From contig NC_064045.1 of the NCBI RefSeq assembly GCF_932526225.1, positions 4,414,498 to 4,474,497 of the forward strand: 60,000 nucleotides of DNA. Direction: 5' to 3'. Source of the DNA: Nematostella vectensis. Taxonomy: Eukaryota > Cnidaria > Anthozoa > Actiniaria > Edwardsiidae. The position numbers were made by a program, and so were the translations under genes. The stretch's first letter is position 1. Every line of letters begins with the position of its first letter. Below are positions 43,615 through 52,317 of this stretch, in pieces. Under the pieces are notes generated by a model. That model did no database searches, was not told the DNA's origin, and saw only the letters and a list, made by a program, of their open reading frames with translations.

Positions 43615-46600
43615 ATGGCTGGTTTGATAGAAATGGAGAACCTGAAGGTGAAAGATCTGAAAGCCCTCGCTAAGGAGCGGGGTATCCCAAGATATTACTG
43701 GATGCGGAGAGACGAGCTCGTCGGGGCGCTGACCAGCACGTCACCACCACCACCACCCCGACGGGTTCCTTTACCCAAACTTGTCAAAGGGCTGCCACGA
43801 CCACCCCGCATTACCCCGTCCAACACGTCGGAGAGTATTCTCGACGGCCCGATACCTGAGATTAATGTCCCTATTCTAAAACCCTCCCAACCCCCACGGA
43901 GTTCCCGCGTCCAATCACTCAAGCATTTTGCAAACAGGGCGGCCAACTCGATCAAGAGCGAGTTAGACAAGTTTGCGGATTGGATACTATCTTATGTCCC
44001 TGAGCCCATCAAAAAGACCGCCAAAGAGGCTGCAGATAAACGGGTCAAACGTCTGAAGGAGAGGATTAAGCGTCTACACGAGGAGGTGGAAGATCGCTTC
44101 ACACCCAAGGAACAACAGACGGCGTTGAAGGGGTATCTTAAAACCCACGGAATAGCCGGGCAGAGAGGTTACGACCCCAAGACATTCATCGTCAGAATCA
44201 AACCGAAAGTCTTAGAGCTCATCAGTCAACAAAAAAAGCCTATCAAAGTGAAGTTTATCTTTACTTGCGGGTTTATAAAAGAGGATCCGGCTACAGCTCA
44301 GATCGAAGAAGAACTGGGATATTTTCATACAGAAAAGCCCGAGATTGTGACAGAGTCGACTGATCTCTCTGATTTGTTCGATACGATGACAAATTATTTA
44401 CTCGGATTAGTTGAGCTGTTCCAGAAGCAAGGCTCCGGATGGCAGTTTGACCAAGTGGAATACTTTGACATCAACATAGATCCCTTTGAACCGCTTTCTG
44501 GGTCTTCCTATATTCCGCTGCCGCCGAAACTAGCGTCTAAGAAGGCGATCATCAATGTTAAGAACGAGAATGATCACGAATGTTTCAAGTGGGCAGTAAC
44601 CTCTGCTGTGTATCCTAGGGAGAAAGATCCTCAAAGGTTCAGTAAACAAATGATAGAGAACTCTGAGAAATTCGACTGGTCAGGGATAGAGTTCCCCGTC
44701 TCACTAAAACAGATTGACAAGTTCGAGAAACAGAACCAGTATACGGTTAATGTGTTTGGATACGAAACCAAAATATATCCATTGAGAATCAGTGAGAAGG
44801 ATCCAGATAATGCAATCAACTTACTTCTCATCTCGGATGATGAGACGAATCATTACTGCTGGATAAAGAATATGATGAGATTAGTATCTACTCAAATTGA
44901 TGAGTTTCATCATACTCGTTTTTTATGCTGTAGATGTCTGAACTCGTTTCGGTGCAAACAATCATTAGAAAAACATTCTGAATGCTGCGGCAATCATGAA
45001 GCGGTTGGAATAGAGATGCCTAAGATAGATAAGGATGGAAATCTACCCCACATTAAATTCAAAAACTACAACAGAAAAATGCGTGTCCCCTTTGTTGTCT
45101 ATGCCGACTTTGAGAGCTTCACAGAGAATATAGACACATGCTCCCCAGATGGGAGTAAAAGCTTCACTAAGCAATACCAGAAGCACAAACCGTCTGGTTT
45201 CTGCTATCTCATCAAGTGTTTCGACGGAGATATATCCCCACCCGAGCTTGTACGATACACAGCTGAATCTCCAGACGAAGATATCCCACAGCTTTTCGTA
45301 GAGTCTTTGGAGTCAGACATTAAGAAAATTTACGATAAGTTCAGGTTCCCTAAGAAGGTGAAAATGACTCCGAAGGACAAAATCGCCTATAACGACGCCA
45401 CTCACTGCCACATCTGTGAGGGTGAATTAGGGGAAGACAAGGTTTTGGACCATTGCCACCTTACAGGGAAGTACAGAGGTGCTGCTCACAACGCATGCAA
45501 CTTAGATCACAAAATTCCAAAGTTCTTTCCTGTTATCTTTCACAATCTGTCTGGGTACGACAGCCATCTATTTATCAAGAACCTTGGTACATCGGAAGGT
45601 AAAATAAACTGTATACCTAATAACGAGGAAAAGTATATTTCTTTCACAAAACAGATTGTAGTCGACAGTTTCACGAACAAGGAGGGCAACAAGATTGATG
45701 TTAAACGTGATATCAGATTTATCGACAGTTTCAGGTTTATGTCGGCCAGTCTCGACAGTCTAGTAGGTAATATGTCAAGGGAGTGCTTCAAAAACCTGGC
45801 GGAGTACTATGAGGGGGAGGAGCTCCAGCTGTTGTTGAGGAAGGGTGTTTTCCCTTACGACTGGTTCGACGGCTTTAGCAAGCTCGACGCAACACAGCTC
45901 CCACAGAGAGAGGCGTTCCACTCCAAACTCAATGACACCGACATATCGGAGGAGGATCACCTACACGCGCGGAGAGTGTGGGAGGTCTTTAGGATGGGAA
46001 CCATGAGGGATTACCACAATCTGTACCTAGAGTCGGATGTGTTGCTTTTAGCTGACGTTTTCGAGAACTTTAGGGACGTTTGTCTCAAGAATTACGGTCT
46101 GGACCCCGCTTGGTACTACACAGCGCCAGGGTTGGCTTGGGATGCAGCGTTGAAGACCACCAAGGTGAGGCTAGAGCTTCTAACGGACTATGACATGTTG
46201 CTCATGATTGAGAAGGGCATCCGTGGGGGTGTCTCCATGATAAGCAACAGACATGGGGAGGCGAATAACCCTTACATGAAGGAGTATGACCCTGACCTAC
46301 CCACAAAATATATCACCTACCTTGATGCTAACAATTTGTATGGCTGGGCGATGAGCAACCCTTTACCGACTCACGGTTTCAGGTGGATGGGTGACCAAGA
46401 GCTGTCAGGTTGGAGAGACCGCCCATGCATTCTGGAGGTTGACTTGGAGTACCCTCACCACCTACATGACTTACACAACGATTACCCACTAGCCCCGGAA
46501 TCTATCGGGCTAGGCAATGTGGACAAGTTGGTCCCAAACCTTAACGACAAGACAAAGTACGTTATCCACCATGAGACTCTGAGACTTTATGTGAGTTTTG

Positions 46601-47541
46601 GGCTAAAAGTCACCAAGATTCACAGGGGTGTCACTTTTGAGGAGTCTGCTTGGCTGGGGCCCTACATTGACTTGAACACCGATCTGAGAGCCAAGGCGAC
46701 AAACGATTTTGAGAAAGATTTTTTCAAGTTAATGAACAACTCCGTCTTTGGTAAGACTATGGAGAACATTAGGAACAGGGTGGACATTCGGTTGGTGACG
46801 GACGAGAAGCAGGCCAAGAAGCTCATATCAAAGCCGAACTATCAACATCGCACCATCTTTTGCGAGAATCTAGCCGCCATCCACATGAAGAAGACAAAGC
46901 TGATCTTCAACAAGCCTGTCTACTTGGGCATGTCCATTCTGGACCTGAGTAAGACGCTCATGTACGATTTCCACTACAACTTCGTCAAGTCCAAGTACGG
47001 TGAGGATGCAAAGCTCTTATTCACTGATACTGACAGCCTGATGTATGAGATCGAGACGAAAGACTTTTACGAGGACATCAGCGGGGATGTGAGGTCCATG
47101 TTTGACACCAGCAACTTTCCGAAGGGTCACCCATCTGGTATTGAGGTGGGTGTGAACAAGAAAGTCATCGGAATGTTTAAAGATGAGGCTGGGGGCCAGC
47201 AAATCACAGAATTTGTAGGACTGAGGGCCAAACTTTACTCGTACAAGATGGATGAAGGTAAAGAAGAAAAGAAATGCAAGGGCGTCAAGAGAGCAGTCGT
47301 CAAGAAGAGCATCGGTTTCGATGACTACAAGGATTGCTTATTTGGTAAGAAACCTCAGATGAGACTTATGAATGTCATCAGAAGTCATAAGCATGATGTT
47401 TACACTGAAACGGTGAACAAGGTCGCTCTATCTCATGAGGATGATAAACGGGTCATCTGTGATGATGGTATTCACACCTTCGCTCACGGTCATTTCAGAA
47501 CGCTATTAGGTGGTGGCTCAGTATCTTCAGGGACGACTTGA
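43615..47541 (+). CDS. POLB: Protein-primed DNA polymerase B
   Basis: This 1,308-residue polymerase replicates the element and is expected to initiate from a terminal protein. Visible parts: a SAP-like helix pair (residues 10-40); a Pro-rich segment with GPIPEINVPILKP (79-91); a C2-type zinc finger (about 435-458); 3'-5' exonuclease motifs ADFESF (about 498), FHNLSGYDSHLF (about 641-652) and YLESD (about 804); an endonuclease VII/HNH-like CHIC...DHCHLTG...NACN insert (about 594-630); polymerase motif A DANNLYGWAMSNPL (about 904), motif B KLMNNSVFGKT (about 1039) and motif C FTDTDSLMYEI (about 1136). All catalytic aspartates are present. The ATG abuts the promoter motif. The 3' end overlaps the integrase tail-to-tail by 52 bp. 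Confidence 0.97.
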   Translation: MAGLIEMENLKVKDLKALAKERGIPRYYWMRRDELVGALTSTSPPPPPRRVPLPKLVKGLPRPPRITPSNTSESILDGPIPEINVPILKPSQPPRSSRVQSLKHFANRAANSIKSELDKFADWILSYVPEPIKKTAKEAADKRVKRLKERIKRLHEEVEDRFTPKEQQTALKGYLKTHGIAGQRGYDPKTFIVRIKPKVLELISQQKKPIKVKFIFTCGFIKEDPATAQIEEELGYFHTEKPEIVTESTDLSDLFDTMTNYLLGLVELFQKQGSGWQFDQVEYFDINIDPFEPLSGSSYIPLPPKLASKKAIINVKNENDHECFKWAVTSAVYPREKDPQRFSKQMIENSEKFDWSGIEFPVSLKQIDKFEKQNQYTVNVFGYETKIYPLRISEKDPDNAINLLLISDDETNHYCWIKNMMRLVSTQIDEFHHTRFLCCRCLNSFRCKQSLEKHSECCGNHEAVGIEMPKIDKDGNLPHIKFKNYNRKMRVPFVVYADFESFTENIDTCSPDGSKSFTKQYQKHKPSGFCYLIKCFDGDISPPELVRYTAESPDEDIPQLFVESLESDIKKIYDKFRFPKKVKMTPKDKIAYNDATHCHICEGELGEDKVLDHCHLTGKYRGAAHNACNLDHKIPKFFPVIFHNLSGYDSHLFIKNLGTSEGKINCIPNNEEKYISFTKQIVVDSFTNKEGNKIDVKRDIRFIDSFRFMSASLDSLVGNMSRECFKNLAEYYEGEELQLLLRKGVFPYDWFDGFSKLDATQLPQREAFHSKLNDTDISEEDHLHARRVWEVFRMGTMRDYHNLYLESDVLLLADVFENFRDVCLKNYGLDPAWYYTAPGLAWDAALKTTKVRLELLTDYDMLLMIEKGIRGGVSMISNRHGEANNPYMKEYDPDLPTKYITYLDANNLYGWAMSNPLPTHGFRWMGDQELSGWRDRPCILEVDLEYPHHLHDLHNDYPLAPESIGLGNVDKLVPNLNDKTKYVIHHETLRLYVSFGLKVTKIHRGVTFEESAWLGPYIDLNTDLRAKATNDFEKDFFKLMNNSVFGKTMENIRNRVDIRLVTDEKQAKKLISKPNYQHRTIFCENLAAIHMKKTKLIFNKPVYLGMSILDLSKTLMYDFHYNFVKSKYGEDAKLLFTDTDSLMYEIETKDFYEDISGDVRSMFDTSNFPKGHPSGIEVGVNKKVIGMFKDEAGGQQITEFVGLRAKLYSYKMDEGKEEKKCKGVKRAVVKKSIGFDDYKDCLFGKKPQMRLMNVIRSHKHDVYTETVNKVALSHEDDKRVICDDGIHTFAHGHFRTLLGGGSVSSGTT

Positions 47542-48482
47542 AGTTCTTCCCTAACGAACGACCTCCTTGGAGCGCCTTCGGAGAGGTAGTACAACACAGG
47601 CTGTCCAACTGAAACAACACTGCGTGATAGATCAAACACTTTTAAACTCCAAATAGGATCTGTGGCTCGTCTGCGTTCACCTCCTTCCTCTTCTCCAGGA
47701 GCTAACAGATATCTAACTCTAACCCCTGGTGGTAGTCTAACTTCATCAAGTCCAACAGGCCGCTTATACGTTGGAGGATCAATATCAACCTCTTTCAAAC
47801 CAATAGATTTTGCAGGCTCTTTGCCAGTGATTCTTATGGGTTGACTATTCAGAGTTTTCAAAACATCTGGCAATCGTTTCACCCAAACTCTAGATCGATC
47901 ATCACTAATCATTTCTTGAGCATACTGATGAGAAAACAACCTCTCCGCCAGTGTTCTATTGGCGCGTTCGACAAAAGCCTGTGCGCGATGGTTCCCAGCT
48001 TCGCTTCGCTGGATGGTAACCCCCTTCTTTTTCATAATCTTCGTTACCTCTCCCCTAAATTCTGTCCCCGGATCGACAATCACCGTATGAGGCCATTTAA
48101 GTTTTCTGGAGTATATCTTTTCAAACCCTTTAGCAATTCCACTCGAATCCTTGGTAGTCAGTGCTTCTGCATCTTTATATCTCGAGGCAATATCAATCAC
48201 AACCAACGCGTAACGGTAGGTTTTTCTGCCTACGTTATCGTGGGGCATAAACAGCAGATCGGCTTGGTGAATCTGATTAGGTTTATTCACAGTCCAATGC
48301 GGTCTGGGGACATACTTTGGAGCTGGGAGGTAGATCTGCCACAACGCCTGTTTTTCAAGCCACTTCTTAGCCTCAGCTTCACTGACTTTAGCGGCACTAG
48401 CTAATTTAGAAATAGCTGAATACCCTTTCCAGTACCCATCGGTGGAATAGTATATTTTTGATAACCTGCTTTCGTTACTCAT
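47490..48482 (-). CDS. INT: Retroviral-type DDE integrase
   Basis: 330 residues. It is expected to join the element's ends to host DNA. The catalytic triad is visible: D75 (HQADLLFM), D137 (IVDPGTEF) and E172 (AQAFVERANRTL), giving the classical D,D(35)E spacing. An N-terminal helical region (AKVSEAEAKKWL) precedes the core. The C-terminal part (VRLPPGVRVRYL, then SLKVFDLSRSVVSVGQPVLY) looks like a small beta-barrel or chromo-like DNA-binding tail. It is divergent from the capsid gene, sharing a 33-bp intergenic region, and convergent with POLB. The frame is intact. Confidence 0.95.
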   Translation of the reverse strand: MSNESRLSKIYYSTDGYWKGYSAISKLASAAKVSEAEAKKWLEKQALWQIYLPAPKYVPRPHWTVNKPNQIHQADLLFMPHDNVGRKTYRYALVVIDIASRYKDAEALTTKDSSGIAKGFEKIYSRKLKWPHTVIVDPGTEFRGEVTKIMKKKGVTIQRSEAGNHRAQAFVERANRTLAERLFSHQYAQEMISDDRSRVWVKRLPDVLKTLNSQPIRITGKEPAKSIGLKEVDIDPPTYKRPVGLDEVRLPPGVRVRYLLAPGEEEGGERRRATDPIWSLKVFDLSRSVVSVGQPVLYYLSEGAPRRSFVREELQVVPEDTEPPPNSVLK

Positions 48483-48493
48483 TTAAAGATTAT
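48481..48493 (+). promoter_or_regulatory. Class B promoter-like motif of the capsid gene
   Basis: ATTTAAAGATTAT lies 23 bp upstream of the capsid ATG, with a T-rich stretch and AATAAAAG between. The 33-bp gap also serves the integrase on the other strand. Confidence 0.65.
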
Positions 48494-48515
48494 CTCTCTT
48501 TTCTTAAAATAAAAG

Positions 48516-49754
48516 ATGGCACAAGCGATATCAGAAAAAATTAACCCAAACAGGATCCCACGGGAACCCTTCGGCCTGAAAGCGGAATCGTCGCTGAATC
48601 GGATTACATTCAATCCCTCATCGGCAAGTCCTGGAGAAACCCTCTATATAAATATTCCAAAACTTGCTGAAAATGTAGTGATTGTTCCAGGTAGTGTATC
48701 CTTACTATTTGACTTAAACGTCACAGGACACGCGAATAATACTCTCGTCAACAACGTTGGCCGGAACCTAGTGTCAAGGCTCAAGATTCTTTTCGGTGGA
48801 GAAACACTACAGGATACTCAAAGATACGATCTCTTCCAAACCTATCACGACTTATACTTACAAGCTGAAGATCGTGAGGATAGAATAAAACAAGGTATCT
48901 CCTCTGAAAACATGAGGAAGCTCAGGACAAACGCAGGTGACAAAGCGACATCAGATGCTAAGGAAGTAGCTCTTGCAGCAGTTCACAACACCAAGTACTG
49001 CATTCCACTCGACCATCCTATTCTCGGCGAGCATGGGGTCTTTTATCCAAAGGCGTTACCTCATCCGCTAATCTTTGAAATTACTCTAGCCCTAGTTTCC
49101 GACGTCGTTGTTTATGCTGACACGGTCAAGACTCCAACGTACACAATCACAAACCTCGAGTTGGAATATGCTTGCATCTCAAGTGAATACTTGGCTCGTG
49201 AGGCGTTGTCGGCTTATCAGGTTGGTAGAGGATTCTTTTACGAGAACGTCATTCTCCACAAAACGTTCACCATTTCCAAACCTAATGATGGTGTCATAAA
49301 CGAGCACATTAATCTGCCGAGGAGGTCAATGACAGGGATATTGTGTCTGTTCACAGAGAGCTACACAGGAGGAGCAAGGGATTCCGAAAAGTTTGTCAAT
49401 CCAAGTATCACATCGATCAACATTAATGTGGATGGCATGCCAAACCGTCTCTACTCCAAGGGGATGACACCGCCGGACCTCTGGGAGTCGGTAAAGAAAC
49501 GTTTCGGTAGAGAGGGTGTTAAGCAAAAGGATTTTTACGCTAATAACAAGTTTGCTCTGTGGGTCGACTTGAGGGCACATCCAGATAACAGCATTCACGG
49601 AGGAGGTCTGGTCTTGAACAACACGCGGGACGGAGTAAAACTAGAAATGAAACGAAAAGTTGGAGGGACGGGAAACATCACCTGCTACATGTTTGTAGTA
49701 GCCGACGCGTTGATGGAGGTTATGAACTCGAATTTGAGAGCAATCATGTATTAA
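48516..49754 (+). CDS. MCP: Major capsid protein (double jelly-roll, hexon-like)
   Basis: 412 residues, within the expected range for the compact hexon-like capsid proteins of adintovirus-type elements. The N-terminus is followed by a beta-rich jelly-roll start (GETLYINIPKLAENVVIVPG) and FDLNVTG; the pattern NNVGRNLVSRLKILFGGETL is typical of Polinton/adintovirus hexons. A second beta-rich half contains RRSMTGILCLFTES and ends NITCYMFVVADALMEV. It sits just before the packaging ATPase, the usual arrangement in this group. The fold is inferred from pattern and context. Confidence 0.88.
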   Translation: MAQAISEKINPNRIPREPFGLKAESSLNRITFNPSSASPGETLYINIPKLAENVVIVPGSVSLLFDLNVTGHANNTLVNNVGRNLVSRLKILFGGETLQDTQRYDLFQTYHDLYLQAEDREDRIKQGISSENMRKLRTNAGDKATSDAKEVALAAVHNTKYCIPLDHPILGEHGVFYPKALPHPLIFEITLALVSDVVVYADTVKTPTYTITNLELEYACISSEYLAREALSAYQVGRGFFYENVILHKTFTISKPNDGVINEHINLPRRSMTGILCLFTESYTGGARDSEKFVNPSITSININVDGMPNRLYSKGMTPPDLWESVKKRFGREGVKQKDFYANNKFALWVDLRAHPDNSIHGGGLVLNNTRDGVKLEMKRKVGGTGNITCYMFVVADALMEVMNSNLRAIMY

Positions 49755-49782
49755 AAAGGACTTGTGTGATAATACAAAAAGA

Positions 49783-50409
49783 ATGGAAGAATTACGGGAA
49801 AAAGTTCCTTTTCATTGTATTATCACAGGACCTACTAATTGTGGGAAGACAAAGTACCTCACGGAACAGCTCCGGGGACCGTTCCGGCATGTGTTTGAAT
49901 ACATTGTGTTGATTTGTCCGACTTATGCGAAAAATAAGTCCTATCGTGGATTTGCTCACGGAGATAAACGTTTCTTGGTATTATCACCGGATTCTAGTAA
50001 CACCGATGAGATTAACGAGTTACTAACAGATTGTGCGGTGCTATTTTCTGGTAAAAATACGTTACTCGTTTTGGATGACTGTGCTGTATCGAAAGATCTA
50101 AAGCAACGCTCGAACAAGTTTATCGATCTAGCGTTCTCAGGGAGACACGATGGGTTATCAGTGTGGGTATTGACACAACAATTAACATCCATAGCAAAGC
50201 CCTTCCGTGATAACGTCGCCTGTGTGGTTACATTCCATAATCCATCTCAAATCGGCACCAAAACACTGTTTGAAGATTATGGGGGTGACTTAGACGTCGA
50301 GACTCGTAAAAAGTTCGTCGAACTGCTGAAAACTGAAAAGTATTCCAGACTCTGTTTCTGCCTACGACATCCATTCCAACGTTATTTGGAGATTCCTGCC
50401 ACGCGGTGA
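49783..50409 (+). CDS. ATP: DNA-packaging ATPase (A32/FtsK-HerA type)
   Basis: 208 residues from the first ATG. The open frame extends to a TTG at 49,762, but an ATG start is more likely in a eukaryote. Walker A is GPTNCGKT (residues 16-23) and Walker B LLVLDDC (about 93-99); WVLTQQ follows as a sensor-like motif. This matches virion genome-packaging ATPases of Polintons, adintoviruses and NCLDVs. It starts 28 bp after the capsid stop. The only upstream motif is a weak TATTAAAAAGGAC. Confidence 0.93.
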   Translation: MEELREKVPFHCIITGPTNCGKTKYLTEQLRGPFRHVFEYIVLICPTYAKNKSYRGFAHGDKRFLVLSPDSSNTDEINELLTDCAVLFSGKNTLLVLDDCAVSKDLKQRSNKFIDLAFSGRHDGLSVWVLTQQLTSIAKPFRDNVACVVTFHNPSQIGTKTLFEDYGGDLDVETRKKFVELLKTEKYSRLCFCLRHPFQRYLEIPATR

Positions 50410-50428
50410 GCCCTGATTAGAGAAAAGT

Positions 50429-50457
50429 TGGGGAGCTCGAGGGGCTGACCCCTCGAA
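50429..50457 (+). repeat. Palindrome module copy 2 (intergenic)
   Basis: GGGGAGCTCGAGGGGCTGAC then CCCTCGA; near-perfect copy directly upstream of a promoter-like motif. Confidence 0.85.
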
Positions 50458-50470
50458 GTGGTTTAAAAAC
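50455..50470 (+). promoter_or_regulatory. Promoter-like motif (TTTAAAAAC variant)
   Basis: GAAGTGGTTTAAAAAC, 24 bp before the next ATG. It overlaps the tail of palindrome copy 2. Confidence 0.6.
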
Positions 50471-50494
50471 ATCTTGGTCTACTTACAAAATAAG

Positions 50495-51025
50495 ATGGCA
50501 AGCATTGAGGATTATATGGAAGAGGAGCCTAAGTCTAAGGGGAGCTCGAAGGGTGAGCCTCTCGAAGACGATGTTGAAGTCAAACGAGAATCGCTGGCTA
50601 TTCTCGCATCTCTTGGGACTACGAAGGAATTTCTTGGTGTCGGTATGAGTCTTGGTGATATCAAGAAGCTCTCGGTGAAAGACGTCGAGAAATACTTTGT
50701 CCGCTACCAGACTGTCTTAGGCAAGCAAGTTACTGATGGATTAGTAGAATCAGCACTTCAAGTACTGTCTCAAGTCATTTCCTATGTAGTTCCTGTAGAT
50801 GACACCGAAGCGCTTAGCAAAGACTTACAGAACGACGAGTTGGTTAAACGCGAATTGTCGAACTTTGCAGGTCTCTTGGTATTGAAGGGAGGAAGGATGG
50901 TAGCACTTGCTAGCTGTCTCTTCCGAGTCGCTAAGCATGTTAAACTAACACCTTCTTCACAGGAGACTTCCAACAAACTTCAAGAAGTTTCGAGCACAAC
51001 TGAGCAAACTCTTGAGCACAACTGA
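50495..51025 (+). CDS. Unknown virion-block protein, 176 aa
   Basis: The open frame reaches a TTG at 50,474, but the first ATG (AAGATGGCAAGC) at 50,495 is the better start. An acidic N-terminus includes KGSSKGEPLE, which is encoded by a palindrome module copy. The rest is predicted mostly alpha-helical (ILASLGTTKEFLGVGMSLGD; EKYFVRYQTVLGKQVTDGLV; ALQVLSQVISYVVPVDD), without a clear membrane segment. The C-terminus and stop lie in a 22-bp tandem repeat. No family recognised; position after the ATPase suggests a virion or assembly role. Confidence 0.75.
   Translation: MASIEDYMEEEPKSKGSSKGEPLEDDVEVKRESLAILASLGTTKEFLGVGMSLGDIKKLSVKDVEKYFVRYQTVLGKQVTDGLVESALQVLSQVISYVVPVDDTEALSKDLQNDELVKRELSNFAGLLVLKGGRMVALASCLFRVAKHVKLTPSSQETSNKLQEVSSTTEQTLEHN
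50537..50568 (+). repeat. Palindrome module copy 3 (inside CDS)
   Basis: GGGGAGCTCGAAGGGTGAGC then CTCTCGA, inside the 176-aa gene, encoding GSSKGEPLE. It is read in a different frame from copies 4-6. Confidence 0.75.
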
Positions 51026-51092
51026 ACACAACTGAGCAAACTCTTGAACACAACTGAGCACAACTGAGCAAACTCTTGAGCACAACTGCTAG
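50985..51092 (+). repeat. 22-bp tandem repeat around a stop codon
   Basis: Units of GAGCACAACTGAGCAAACTC type span the last codons and stop of the 176-aa gene and continue into the intergenic gap. Confidence 0.85.
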
Positions 51093-51098
51093 GACGCC

Positions 51099-51111
51099 AT
51101 TTAAAGATTAT
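51099..51111 (+). promoter_or_regulatory. Class B promoter-like motif
   Basis: ATTTAAAGATTAT, identical to the capsid-gene motif; ATG 28 bp downstream after AAATAAGAA. Confidence 0.65.
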
Positions 51112-51138
51112 GTTTCTTATTGTAAATCGAAATAAGAA

Positions 51139-51564
51139 ATGTCTGACGAAAATCAGGAGGTTGAACAGATCACTAGGAACCCACAACCGACAAAAAGCAA
51201 GGAGAAAGATCCTAAAAAAGTCGCTGCTGGTAGGAGAGCTGCCGAAGTTAATAGGAGGGCTAGAGAAGCACTTGCTAGGGAGATGAAACGCGAGGCGGAG
51301 GCGAGTTCAGAAGACGCTGCACGGGCAGAGACACCCCACCAAGAGGGAGCTCGAGGGGATAGCCTCTCGGACGCTTGGATTCCAGAGCTATCGTTTACAA
51401 CTGTACTGGCTCTAGTCGGAATAGGGCTCACCGCATTGGATATGTATATGCGTTTTTACAAAAAGACGCCTAAGATCAACGCCAACGAGACTGAAACTTT
51501 CGAGAGGCCTGCCGCCCGAGGGGCTAGCCTCCCGAACGCGACGCCAAAAATAGGAATGTTGTGA
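51139..51564 (+). CDS. Unknown single-pass membrane protein, 141 aa
   Basis: The first 65 residues are very basic and helical (KKVAAGRRAAEVNRRAREAL), which could bind DNA or coat a membrane face. One transmembrane helix follows (FTTVLALVGIGLTALDMYM, about residues 86-104). Two palindrome-module copies encode GARGDSLSD just before the membrane helix and ARGASLPN near the C-terminus. No family recognised. It has a class B promoter-like motif and lies in the virion block, so a structural role is inferred. Confidence 0.78.
   Translation: MSDENQEVEQITRNPQPTKSKEKDPKKVAAGRRAAEVNRRAREALAREMKREAEASSEDAARAETPHQEGARGDSLSDAWIPELSFTTVLALVGIGLTALDMYMRFYKKTPKINANETETFERPAARGASLPNATPKIGML
51342..51371 (+). 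repeat. Palindrome module copy 4 (inside CDS)
   Basis: GAGGGAGCTCGAGGGGATAG then CCTCTCG, encoding EGARGDSLS in the 141-aa membrane protein. Confidence 0.85.
51513..51536 (+). repeat. Palindrome module copy 5 (inside CDS)
   Basis: CCCGAGGGGCTAGCCTCCCG, encoding ARGASLP near the end of the same protein. Confidence 0.85.
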
Positions 51565-51576
51565 TTTAAAGATTAT
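51564..51576 (+). promoter_or_regulatory. Class B promoter-like motif
   Basis: ATTTAAAGATTAT overlapping the previous stop region; ATG 24 bp downstream after AATAAAATC. Confidence 0.65.
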
Positions 51577-51599
51577 CTGAATCTGTAATAAATAAAATC

Positions 51600-51824
51600 A
51601 TGTCAACTGAAAACAAACTTGTGAAAACGATTACCGATTCAGCAGTCATTGTCGGATTGGCCGCCGGCGTGGGTTATGTTGCTAAAAAGGCTATGAAAGA
51701 ATCGTTTATCAGCGACCCTTCGTCGAGTGTTACAAACTATGCTAAATGGGTTGCTGTCCTGTCCGGTAGTATGTATCTGAAAGATTATCTGGAAACACAA
51801 AAGATTTTGCCGAAAGCGCTGTAG
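51600..51824 (+). CDS. Unknown small membrane protein, 74 aa
   Basis: Hydrophobic segments SAVIVGLAAGVGYVAKKAM and WVAVLSGSMYLKDYL suggest two membrane-associated helices with basic flanks. Its own class B motif and clean start support a real gene despite the small size. No family recognised. Confidence 0.72.
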   Translation: MSTENKLVKTITDSAVIVGLAAGVGYVAKKAMKESFISDPSSSVTNYAKWVAVLSGSMYLKDYLETQKILPKAL

Positions 51825-51826
51825 GC

Positions 51827-51837
51827 GGTCTAAAGAT
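51827..51837 (+). promoter_or_regulatory. Promoter-like motif (GGTCTAAAGAT variant)
   Basis: GGTCTAAAGAT, 20 bp before the ATG of the next gene. Confidence 0.5.
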
Positions 51838-51856
51838 CTCGCAGATTGATTAATAA

Positions 51857-52273
51857 ATGGCGACTATAGCATTGATGATTGGTGGAGCTATTCTTAATGC
51901 GACGGCATTCGTTGGAGGGAGTTACCTAGCGAGATACTTATCTTCTGACGCTACTCATGTCGATAAAGAAAAAATAAGACACGATAAAGCGCTTGAAAAG
52001 TATCAACAAGCAATGGGTGATTGGCAGAAAAAACGACAGGAATATCAGGATTGGTTGGGGGAAGAATATAATAATAAACTTCGTGCAGACCAGAATGATA
52101 AGGAGACCGATCAGGCCTTCAAACTATACGCTCAAACACATCCAGATTTTGATTTGAAAGAGCCTGAGCTCTCAGATTACTACAGACCAAGTAGCAACCA
52201 AAAGATGGGAGAGATGGCATATGTTGGAGGTGGAATGTTAGCCCTTGGCTATGTAGCGAGTAGGTGGATATGA
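51857..52273 (+). CDS. Unknown membrane protein, 138 aa
   Basis: An N-terminal hydrophobic helix (ALMIGGAILNATAFVGGSYL), a charged helical middle (HDKALEKYQQAMGDWQKKRQ then EYQDWLGEE) and a C-terminal hydrophobic helix (MAYVGGGMLALGYVASRWI). Both ends could insert in one membrane. No family recognised; virion membrane or internal capsid role inferred from the neighbourhood. Confidence 0.75.
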   Translation: MATIALMIGGAILNATAFVGGSYLARYLSSDATHVDKEKIRHDKALEKYQQAMGDWQKKRQEYQDWLGEEYNNKLRADQNDKETDQAFKLYAQTHPDFDLKEPELSDYYRPSSNQKMGEMAYVGGGMLALGYVASRWI

Positions 52274-52282
52274 GCTGGCACG

Positions 52283-52294
52283 ACTTAAAGATTT
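52283..52294 (+). promoter_or_regulatory. Class B-like promoter motif
   Basis: ACTTAAAGATTT, 23 bp before ATG, with AAATAAGAA directly upstream of the start as at the 141-aa gene. Confidence 0.6.
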
Positions 52295-52317
52295 CTTATT
52301 TTCAAACAAAATAAGAA

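Noticed and set aside
47841-48404. Plus-strand open frame of 187 codons over the integrase
   Set aside because: Shadow of the minus-strand integrase, which has a complete DDE triad.
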